A model generated the notes under the pieces. It did no database searches. It was not told the origin of the DNA and saw nothing but the letters and a program-made list of their open reading frames with translations. This document shows positions 30,960-38,135 of a DNA stretch of 54,972 bases, one piece after another (within the stretch, counting starts at the first letter, position 1; the number at the start of each line of letters is the position of its first letter). The position numbers and the translations under genes were made by a program. The DNA lies in assembly GCA_900762325.1 (NCBI GenBank), contig CAAFGG010000005.1, positions 1 through 54,972 of the forward strand, in the 5' to 3' direction. This DNA comes from an uncultured Collinsella sp. (GTDB lineage: Bacteria; Actinomycetota; Coriobacteriia; Coriobacteriales; Coriobacteriaceae).

Positions 30960-33137
30960 ATGAACCTCCGCTCATCTCTCGCCTGCACCTCGAGCGATAT
31001 CGCCCGCTGGGGACTGCGCTCTGTCCTCAAACGCCAGGGTGGCGTGCTTCCCGGCCGCATCGCCATGAAGATCGACCCCGAGCTGCTAAGCGACCTCGCG
31101 AGCCTGGTCGACCGCAGCGTGGTGATTACCGGTACTAATGGCAAGACCACCACCTCCAACCTCATCGCTGACGCCGTTGCTGCCAGCGGCGCTACCGTGG
31201 TGTGCAACCGTGCCGGCAACAATATGGAGCCTGGTGTGGTGGGTGCTCTGCTCGAGGCCCGCGGCAGCCTTAAGCACACCAGCAGCGGCAAGCGCGTGGG
31301 CGTTTTTGAGTGCGACGAGCTCTACACCGTACGCGTTCTGCCCAAGCTCAAACCGACGTACTTTGTGCTGCTCAACCTGTTCCGCGACCAGCTAGACCGC
31401 TACGGCGAGATCGACCATACCCAAGACGTCATCGCCCATGCGTTGGAGCTCTCTCCGGCAACAACGCTCATCTACAACGCCGACGATCCGCTGTGCGCCT
31501 CGATCGCCGCGCGCGTCCCCAACACGAGCATCGCCTTTGGCATCGACGGCGCCACGGGCACCGAGTCCGACCGCATTAGCGACTCGCGTTTTTGCTCGCA
31601 GTGCAACGCCCCGCTGGAATACGACTATGTGCAGTACGGACAGCTGGGCGCCTATCATTGCCCTTCGTGCGGCTGGGGTCGCCCCGCGCTGCTCCGCCGC
31701 GTGACGGGCGTTGAGCTCGGCTGCGACGGCTACGGCTTTGACCTGGCCTTTGGACCCGAGGCCAACGCGCCCGCCGTGCACATCGCCACGCGCTACAACG
31801 GCCTGTACATGGTCTATAACGTCGCCGCCGCCTTCTTTGCGGCGCACGAGCTGGGCGTGGACGCGGCGCACCTGCAGCCCACGCTTAATGCCTACGTGCC
31901 CGCCGGCGGACGCATGGGCCGCTGGGATATTGCCGGCCGCACCGTCGAGGCCAACCTGGCCAAGAATCCCGTGGGCTTCGATCGCCAGATCCAGTCCATT
32001 AAAACGGCAGGTGGCAGGCTCTGCGCCTTCTTCCTAAACGATAACGATGCCGACGGCCACGATGTCTCGTGGATCTACGATGTCGACTTCGAGCGCATCG
32101 CCGACACGCCGGATCTTGTCGCCTTTGCCGGAGGCACGCGTGCGCACGACATGCAGGTACGCCTCAAGTACGCCGGCATCGATGCCGCGATTATCTCGGA
32201 CGTCGCGCAGGCGATCGGCGCCGTGGCAGACGAGGCCGCCGATGACACCTTCTACGCCGTCGCCAACTACACGGCCTTCCCGCCGCTGGTCAAGGAACTC
32301 GACGGGCTTAAAGACGACGATGCAAGCTCGATTGTCTCCCACGCCATAACGCGCGCCGATGGTAGCGCTGTCCCCACCGATATTGCGCCGGTCGAGCTTT
32401 CGCGCCCCCTGCGTATCGTCTACCTGTACCCCGATGCCCTCAACCTCTACGCCGACGGCGGCAATGTCATCGCCCTCGAGCGCCGCTGCGCCTGGCGCGG
32501 CATTCCCGTGCGCGTGGACGAGGTCCGCATGGGCGAGTCGCTCAATCTCACCGATGCCGATATCGTCATGATGGGCGGCGGCTCCGATCGCGACCAGCTG
32601 GCCGTGGCACACGAACTGCTCGCTCAAAAAGACAAGGTCGCGGCCTATGTTGAGGACGGCGGCACACTGCTTGCTATCTGTGGCGGTTATCAGCTGCTCG
32701 GCCGTTCGTACTATATGGGTGAGGATCGCATCGAGGGTCTGGGGGTCATTGCCGCCGAAACCGTACGCGGCTCCGACCGCCTGATCGGCAACGTCGCCGT
32801 CAAGACCGACCTGTCACCCGAGCCCTTTGTGGGATTCGAGAACCACGGCGGCCGCACCTTGCTCGATGCAGAGGCCACGCCGCTCGGAACGTCTGTCGTC
32901 ACGGGCACCGGCAACAACGGCGACGATGGCTTTGAGGGCATCATCTACAAGGGTGTCATCGGCACGTACCTGCACGGGCCGGCGCTCCCCAAGAACCCCG
33001 AGCTCGCCGACTGGCTCATCACCCACGCCCTCGAGCGCCGCGGCGATGCGCAGGCCACAGCCCTGCTGCCGCTCAAGCCCCTCGACGACACCTACGAGCG
33101 CACCGCTCACGACGCCGCCATGAAGCTCCTCCCCTAA
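30960..33137 (+). CDS. murT-gatD: MurT-GatD fusion, lipid II isoglutaminyl synthase
   Basis: A 725-residue protein joining two enzymes normally made separately. Residues about 1-450 are MurT: a Mur-ligase ATP site TGTNGKTTT (57-65), a four-Cys zinc ribbon CSQC...CPSCGWG (about 212-236) and the DUF1727 C-terminal domain. Residues about 480-725 are GatD, a class I glutaminase-like domain with the nucleophile Cys near 574 (LAICGGYQLLG) and His near 672 (YLHGPALPKNPELADWL). Together they amidate the alpha-carboxyl of D-Glu in lipid II using glutamine and ATP, acting at the inner face of the membrane. In Staphylococcus and Streptococcus these are two proteins. The fusion fixes their stoichiometry and could channel ammonia. 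The start has an AGGAA site. Confidence 0.93.
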   Translation: MNLRSSLACTSSDIARWGLRSVLKRQGGVLPGRIAMKIDPELLSDLASLVDRSVVITGTNGKTTTSNLIADAVAASGATVVCNRAGNNMEPGVVGALLEARGSLKHTSSGKRVGVFECDELYTVRVLPKLKPTYFVLLNLFRDQLDRYGEIDHTQDVIAHALELSPATTLIYNADDPLCASIAARVPNTSIAFGIDGATGTESDRISDSRFCSQCNAPLEYDYVQYGQLGAYHCPSCGWGRPALLRRVTGVELGCDGYGFDLAFGPEANAPAVHIATRYNGLYMVYNVAAAFFAAHELGVDAAHLQPTLNAYVPAGGRMGRWDIAGRTVEANLAKNPVGFDRQIQSIKTAGGRLCAFFLNDNDADGHDVSWIYDVDFERIADTPDLVAFAGGTRAHDMQVRLKYAGIDAAIISDVAQAIGAVADEAADDTFYAVANYTAFPPLVKELDGLKDDDASSIVSHAITRADGSAVPTDIAPVELSRPLRIVYLYPDALNLYADGGNVIALERRCAWRGIPVRVDEVRMGESLNLTDADIVMMGGGSDRDQLAVAHELLAQKDKVAAYVEDGGTLLAICGGYQLLGRSYYMGEDRIEGLGVIAAETVRGSDRLIGNVAVKTDLSPEPFVGFENHGGRTLLDAEATPLGTSVVTGTGNNGDDGFEGIIYKGVIGTYLHGPALPKNPELADWLITHALERRGDAQATALLPLKPLDDTYERTAHDAAMKLLP

Positions 33138-33144
33138 CGCCCCA

Positions 33145-33181
33145 CCACCACAAAGGGGACAGGCACCTTTGTGGTGGTTTT
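33145..33181 (+). terminator. Terminator of the murT-gatD operon
   Basis: CCACCACAAAGG (33145-33156) pairs perfectly with 33166-33177 and is followed by TTTT. The hairpin starts 7 nt after the stop codon. Its loop and inner stem carry the GGGGACAGG core shared with the repeat at 25806. Confidence 0.88.
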
Positions 33182-33237
33182 CCAGTTTGCCAACGATATA
33201 CGCGCCGGCAAAAAAGTCTGCTATACTCTTTCCCGCT

Positions 33238-33314
33238 GTCCCCATCGTCTAGCGGCCAAGGACGCCACCCTTTCAAGGTGGATATCGCGGGTTCGAATCC
33301 CGCTGGGGGCACCA
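33238..33314 (+). tRNA. tRNA-Glu (TTC)
   Basis: A 77-nt cloverleaf with encoded CCA. The acceptor GTCCCCA pairs with TGGGGGC. The anticodon stem CCACC/GGTGG holds the loop CTTTCAA, with anticodon TTC at 33272-33274. The T-arm is GCGGGTTCGAATCCCGC. A TATACT -10 box lies at 33222-33227. The 3' end is partly duplicated 189 bp downstream. Confidence 0.97.
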
Positions 33315-33575
33315 TTTGAAATGCAAAGCCCGTTACCCTTGTGGTGACGGGCTTTTTTCTACTCCAACGCCGGGATTCGAACCCGGCAGGGTGCGGAACT
33401 GGGGAAACGCGTAAGCGTTTTCCAGCGCAGCACGCAAGGAGCGGAGCGACGCAGCGAAAGCGGGCGGCGCCAGCCGCACGCGGACATCCCGCTGGGGGCA
33501 CCACAGAATCTGAGAAGCCCGTTACCAATTCGGTGACGGGCTTTTTGCTACCCATACGCCGGGATTCGAACCCCG
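33297..33575. repeat. Duplicated tRNA-Glu 3' end plus terminator module
   Basis: A module of about 90 bp occurs at 33297-33390 and 33486-33575. It consists of 18 bases of tRNA-Glu 3' end including CCA (identical at 33297-33314 and 33486-33503), a hairpin AAGCCCGTTACC...GGTGACGGGCTTTTT, and an ACGCCGGGATTCGAACC string that reads on the minus strand like a tRNA T-arm. Between the copies lie GC-rich hairpins. This could be attachment scars of a deleted element or remains of a lost second tRNA gene. Confidence 0.7.
33326..33358 (+). terminator. Terminator of tRNA-Glu
   Basis: AAGCCCGTTACC (33326-33337) pairs with GGTGACGGGCTT (33343-33354, one G-U) and continues into a run of T. A near copy lies at 33515-33547. 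Confidence 0.9.
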
Positions 33576-33600
33576 AAGGCATAAAATCACACTGTCATCC

Positions 33601-33835
33601 AAGGGCCCGTGGACAAAAAATAGCAAATATGAGTACTGTTACCAATTTAGTAACAGCGATTTCATGCCATCAGAAGGCGATTTGGACACAAGGCGTCCTA
33701 TGGCGGAGGAATTGCAGGCATTTATCAGCTAAGTACTTGGACATATGTTGCGTAACACTGCATATTTTGCAAAAAGATAATGCTACAGGGCTTGTGACAG
33801 TACTCATATTTGACGTTTTTTGCCCACGACCCCTT
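33601..33835. repeat. MITE-like element with about 35-bp terminal inverted repeats
   Basis: The left end (33608-33642) and the reverse complement of the right end (33794-33828) match at 30 of 35 positions. They share an uninterrupted 16-base block, CAAATATGAGTACTGT. Weaker matching extends seven bases further out (33601-33607 and 33829-33835). The 150-bp interior has a CTGTTAC/GTAACAG hairpin and no plausible gene. The interior is AT-rich compared with the flanks. I read it as a non-autonomous element; no clear target duplication is visible. It lies between the tRNA-Glu repeats and glnN. Confidence 0.75.
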
Positions 33836-33951
33836 ATTGCGTGGGCGAATCAGTTGCAAAGCGGGATCCAAAGCGTCCTTCGCAAACAAATAGCCGGGGC
33901 CCGCGCGATGCGGACCCCGGCTCAATACCGTGACGATATGTCAGTTACGCT

Positions 33952-36039
33952 CTACACGTAGAACAGGATGTCGTCGTAGGTCGGAACCGGCCAGTAGTCG
34001 GCGGCCACGATCTCCTCCATGGCATCCACGGCGGCACGCAGCGTATCCATAGCGGGAACGACCTCGTGCGCGTACACGTTGGCCTGCTCCTGGCCATCGA
34101 GAGCCTCGGCCTTCTGATGTACGGCGTCGAGCGCCTTGATGGAGTCGTTGATGGCAGTGATACCGTTGCAGAGCTTGTTGAGCGTGTTCTGCTCGCACTG
34201 CATGGCGGCCTCAGCACCGGCGGCACGAATAGTCTCAAGGCCCTTAGCGACCTTGGTGGCATAGGCGGTAATGACCGGGCGATAGGTACGACGCGCCTCG
34301 CGAACCATCGTGGTAGCCTCGATGTTCATGAGCTTGTTGTACTTCTCGAGCTTGCAGTCATAGCGGCACTGGGCCTCGGCGCGGGTCAGGACACCCGTCT
34401 CCTCAAAGAGCGCAATGGCCTTATCGGAAACAAAGGCGGGAAGAGCGTCGGCCGTGGTCTTGTTGTTGGCAAGGCCGCGCTTCTCGGCCTCGATGGGCCA
34501 CTCGTCGGAGTAACCGTCGCCGGAGAACAGGATGCGCTGGTGATCGGTCAGCACCTTCTTGCAGTACTCGAGCGCGGCGTCCTGGAACTTATCCTCGGGC
34601 GTACCCTCGAGTGCGTCGGCGAAAGACTTGAGCGACTTGGCCACGGCAGCATCGAGCACCAGGTTGGAGTCGGAGACGTTCTGCTCGGAGCCGCAGGCAC
34701 GGAACTCGAACTTGTTGCCGGTGAAGGCAAACGGGGAGGTGCGGTTGCGATCGGTGTTGTCCTGCATCAGCTTGGGCAGGGTATCGGCGCCCAGGTCGAG
34801 CACGCCGCGCGTGGCATGGACGGAAGCCTTGCCATCGATGATCTTCTCGACGACCTCGGTAAGCTGGTCGCCCAGGAAGATGGACATAATCGCCGGAGGA
34901 GCCTCGTTGGCGCCCAGACGATGATCGTTGCCGGCCGAGGCAACGGAGGCACGCAGGAGCTCCTGATAGTTATCGACGGCCTCGATCACCGCGGTGAGGA
35001 AGACGATGAACTGCAGGTTGTCGAGCGGGGTGTCGCCCGGATCGAGCAGATTCTCGGACTCGGTGCCGAGCGACCAGTTGTTGTGCTTGCCCGAACCGTT
35101 GATGCCCTCGAAGGGCTTCTCGTGCAGCAGGCAGACCAAGTCGTGGCGGGAGGCGATGAGCTTCATCTTCTCCATCATGACCAGATTCTGGTCGATGGCC
35201 TCGTTGACTTCGCCATAGACGGGGGCGAGCTCATGCTGGCAGGGAGCAACCTCGTTGTGCTTGGTCTTGGCGGGAATGCCAAGCGCCCACAGTTCATCGT
35301 CCAGGTCCTTCATATAGGCCGAGACGGTGGGGCGGATAGCGCCAAAGTAGTGCTCCTCGAGCTCCTGGCCCTTGCAGGGAGCAGCACCAAAGAGGGTGCG
35401 ACCGGTGATGACCAGGTCCTTGCGCTTGCGATAGGCGTCCTTCTTGATCAGGAAGTACTCCTGCTCGTCGCCCACGGAAGGAACGACCTTCTTGGGGGTC
35501 TTGCCAAACAGCGCCAAAACGCGCTTAGACTCACGCGAGAGCGCGGTCATGGAGCGCAGCAGCGGAGTCTTCTTGTCCAGGGCCTCGCCCGTGTAGGAGC
35601 AGAAAGCCGTGGGGATGCACAGGACATCGTCCTTGATAAAGGCGGGGCTGGTGGGATCCCAAGCGGTGTAGCCACGGGCCTCGAAGGTGGCACGCAGGCC
35701 GCCGTTGGGGAAGCTCGAGGCATCGGGCTCGCCCTGGATGAGGTTCTTGCCCGTAAACTTGGTAATGGCGGTGCCGTCGTGGTTGGGCTCCAAGAAGCTG
35801 TCGTGCTTCTCGGAAGTAATGCCCGAAAGAGGCTGGAACCAGTGCGCGTAGTGCGTCGCGCCCTTGGAGATGGCCCAGACCTTCATGGCATGGGCAACGG
35901 CGTTGGCCACATCCAGGTCGAGCGGCTCACCGCCCTCGAGGGTTGCAGCAAGGCGCTTCCAAATGTCCTTGGGGAGGTAGTCCTTCATGACTTCCTCAGA
36001 GAACACCATGGTCCCGAAGCGGTCAGTAAGTTCGGCCAT
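33952..36039 (-). CDS. glnN: Type III glutamine synthetase
   Basis: A 695-residue GSIII that makes glutamine from glutamate, ammonia and ATP in the cytoplasm as a large double-ring oligomer. The length is typical of GSIII and far above the roughly 450 of type I. Conserved stretches include GATHYAHWFQPLSGITSEKH, DSFLEPN, the metal-site region CQHELAPVYGEVNEAIDQNL and FEGINGSGKHNNWSLGT. The ATG at 36039 (MAELTDRFGTMVFSEEVMKD) has an AAGGGA site; an upstream extension does not look coding. It is the main glutamine supply for the amidotransferases nearby (guaA, murT-gatD), although not in one operon with them. Confidence 0.97.
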   Translation of the reverse strand: MAELTDRFGTMVFSEEVMKDYLPKDIWKRLAATLEGGEPLDLDVANAVAHAMKVWAISKGATHYAHWFQPLSGITSEKHDSFLEPNHDGTAITKFTGKNLIQGEPDASSFPNGGLRATFEARGYTAWDPTSPAFIKDDVLCIPTAFCSYTGEALDKKTPLLRSMTALSRESKRVLALFGKTPKKVVPSVGDEQEYFLIKKDAYRKRKDLVITGRTLFGAAPCKGQELEEHYFGAIRPTVSAYMKDLDDELWALGIPAKTKHNEVAPCQHELAPVYGEVNEAIDQNLVMMEKMKLIASRHDLVCLLHEKPFEGINGSGKHNNWSLGTESENLLDPGDTPLDNLQFIVFLTAVIEAVDNYQELLRASVASAGNDHRLGANEAPPAIMSIFLGDQLTEVVEKIIDGKASVHATRGVLDLGADTLPKLMQDNTDRNRTSPFAFTGNKFEFRACGSEQNVSDSNLVLDAAVAKSLKSFADALEGTPEDKFQDAALEYCKKVLTDHQRILFSGDGYSDEWPIEAEKRGLANNKTTADALPAFVSDKAIALFEETGVLTRAEAQCRYDCKLEKYNKLMNIEATTMVREARRTYRPVITAYATKVAKGLETIRAAGAEAAMQCEQNTLNKLCNGITAINDSIKALDAVHQKAEALDGQEQANVYAHEVVPAMDTLRAAVDAMEEIVAADYWPVPTYDDILFYV

Positions 36040-36465
36040 ACGGAACTCCCTTCGTATCGGCACCGCGTGAGAAGCGGTGTTGATTACTAACGAACGAGTC
36101 ATAGATTAGACTCGCCGTGTTTCCGCAACATTACCGTTATGTTGCTGTCGCGAAACCAATCAATGAGGTTACCCTATCGAAGCGGCGTTGCCACCCTCAA
36201 CAGCCAATCAACTGCATAAATTGCAGACCTCTCCCCATGGTTTAAGGGTAGTCAATTTGGGACGGGCTTTAATTAACTGGTATTTCGCATCAGATACCAT
36301 TCAATATAGCCCCATCCTACATTGACCGCTCTGTTATAGGAAATGCCGATAGCAAAGCATCTTTGATTGGTATCCTCAAATAGCGAGCGAAACTCCACCG
36401 TGACACAGCGGTGCTGTAGAATCCTTACAACACATCACACTATTACGTATCTAGAGGAGCACGAT
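36040..36465. other. 426-nt intergenic region between glnN and metF
   Basis: This gap must carry the divergent promoters of glnN and the methionine operon. It is AT-richer than the genes. Visible features are a short GTTGCTG/CGCAACA-type dyad near 36125-36160 and an imperfect repeat around 36280-36390 (TGGTATTTCGCATC and TTGGTATCCTC). I looked for S-box, cobalamin and glutamine riboswitch cores and did not find them. Confidence 0.5.
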
Positions 36466-37338
36466 ATGCGCGTCGACGAGGTTTTTAAGCAGGCAGCATC
36501 CCAGGGCACCGCACCCGTTTCGTTTGAGATGTTCCCGCCCAAGGGCGAGCTTACCCTCGATACGGCTCGCGAAGTGGCAGGCAATCTGTGCAAGCTTTCG
36601 CCGAGCTTTGTCTCGGTCACCTGCTCGGCCGGCGGCTCGGGCAACGGTGCCACCACCGCCCCCATCGCGCATATGATTACGAGCGAATTCGATACACCCT
36701 CGGTGGCACACCTTACCTGCGTGGGCCGCTCGCACGCCGATATCGCCGCTAAAATCGACGAGTATCGCACCGCCGGCGTGGAAAACATCCTGGCCCTGCG
36801 TGGCGATCTCCCTGCCGGCGCGACCGAGGACGACAAGCCCGCCTCGGACTACGCCTACGCCCGCGACCTCATCCCCGAGCTCGTCGACGCCGGCTTTTGC
36901 GTAGGCGCCGCGGCCTACCCCGAGGGCCACATTGCCTGTGAGGACCTCAACCTCTCGGTCGAACACCTCAAGCAAAAACAGGACGCCGGCGCGAGCTTCT
37001 TTGTGACGCAACTCTTCTTTGATAACGAGTGCTTCTACCGCTTCCGCGAGCTTGCCGATAAAGCGGGCATCACGGTGCCCATCACCGCGGGCATCATGCC
37101 GTTTATGGGCAAGTCGCAGATCAGCCGCATGGTCTTTATGTGCGGCGCGTCGCTGCCCTCCCCCGTCATCAAGATTCTCGCCAAGTACGAGAACGACCCC
37201 GAGAGCCTGCAGGCAGCCGGTGTAGATTATGCCGCCCGCCAGCTTTGCGACCTCAAGGAGCATGGCGCCGACGGCCTGCACCTGTACACTATGAACCGTC
37301 CTGCAATCGCCGCGACCATTATGGAGCGCCTGGGGTAA
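36466..37338 (+). CDS. metF: Methylenetetrahydrofolate reductase
   Basis: A 290-residue FAD-dependent TIM-barrel enzyme reducing 5,10-methylene-THF to 5-methyl-THF, the methyl donor for MetH. Conserved signatures are VSFEMFPPKGE near the start, VTCSAGGSGNG, HLTCVGRSHADI, NILALRGDLPAGA and ASFFVTQLFFDNECFYRF. Start ATG 36466 has AGAGGAG. Its stop overlaps the next start (TAATG), which encodes the MetH activation protein, and metH follows. The three form a folate-to-methionine operon. The electron donor (NADH or ferredoxin) cannot be told from the sequence. Confidence 0.96.
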   Translation: MRVDEVFKQAASQGTAPVSFEMFPPKGELTLDTAREVAGNLCKLSPSFVSVTCSAGGSGNGATTAPIAHMITSEFDTPSVAHLTCVGRSHADIAAKIDEYRTAGVENILALRGDLPAGATEDDKPASDYAYARDLIPELVDAGFCVGAAAYPEGHIACEDLNLSVEHLKQKQDAGASFFVTQLFFDNECFYRFRELADKAGITVPITAGIMPFMGKSQISRMVFMCGASLPSPVIKILAKYENDPESLQAAGVDYAARQLCDLKEHGADGLHLYTMNRPAIAATIMERLG

Positions 37339-38126
37339 TGGAAAAACCGCACATCGATACAACCGCTGCCGAAGTGCCGGCCGACCTTGCGTCGCCAGCG
37401 CTTTACCGTATCGATGCTGCCCACCACCCCCGTGTCGACCGCGCCGAGATGCTGCGGTATCTGGGCTACGGCGGCCAGCAGATTGAGCCCGAACTTGCAC
37501 AACGTATTGAGCTTGTGGTCGAGCGCCTAGAGCTAGACATTGAGCCCCGCGGCGTACGTCGCGTCTTTGCCGTCGATGCCACAGACGTCGACGAACAGGG
37601 CGAGCCTTGCATCCGCCTCGTTGGCACCAATGTTGAGCTGCGGGGTCGCGATATCTATCGCCATCTTAAGGACGCCCGCCTGGCCGCACTGATGGCTTGC
37701 ACCCTCGGGATGGCTGCCGAGCGCCGCCTGCGGACCACCGGAGCACAGCAGCCCCTGGAAGGCGCTGTGCTCGACGCCGCGTGCTCTGCCTATGTTGAGG
37801 CTGCCGTTGAGCAGATGGACCAGCAGGTCAAGGCGAACGCCGCCGCACACGGGCTCGCCGGCAACTGGCGCTTTAGCCCCGGCTACGGCGACTGTCCGCT
37901 CTCGGCCCAGCGCTCGATCGTCGATGCGCTCAACGCCACGCGGCTCATTGGACTCACCGTCACACCCACCAGTCTGCTCATGCCCACCAAGAGCGTGACC
38001 GCCGTGATCGGCCTGTTCGACGGCGAAGTCCACGACGCCCAGACCCGCCCCACCTGCACTATCTGCCGCATGCGCGAGCACTGCCGCTTCCGCGCCGCCC
38101 ACACCACCTGCTATTCCAGCCATTAG
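37338..38126 (+). CDS. Stand-alone methionine synthase activation domain protein
   Basis: A 262-residue protein equivalent to the C-terminal activation domain of MetH, which binds SAM and reductively remethylates inactive cob(II)alamin. Recognisable parts are TLGMAAERRL near 140, the SAM-binding region RFSPGYGDCPLSAQ and LLMPTKSVTAVIG. It ends in a cysteine-rich tail (CTICRMREHCRF) that could bind a metal or cluster; that tail is not part of the E. coli domain. It overlaps metF by one base and is followed after 9 nt by metH, which lacks this domain. A split MetH is known in several anaerobes. It must act by docking to the MetH protein. Confidence 0.9.
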   Translation: MEKPHIDTTAAEVPADLASPALYRIDAAHHPRVDRAEMLRYLGYGGQQIEPELAQRIELVVERLELDIEPRGVRRVFAVDATDVDEQGEPCIRLVGTNVELRGRDIYRHLKDARLAALMACTLGMAAERRLRTTGAQQPLEGAVLDAACSAYVEAAVEQMDQQVKANAAAHGLAGNWRFSPGYGDCPLSAQRSIVDALNATRLIGLTVTPTSLLMPTKSVTAVIGLFDGEVHDAQTRPTCTICRMREHCRFRAAHTTCYSSH

Positions 38127-38135
38127 GAGCCCTCG

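Noticed and set aside
36040..36465. Possible S-box, cobalamin or glutamine riboswitch before metF or glnN
   Set aside because: None of the conserved core strings of these riboswitches could be found on either strand.
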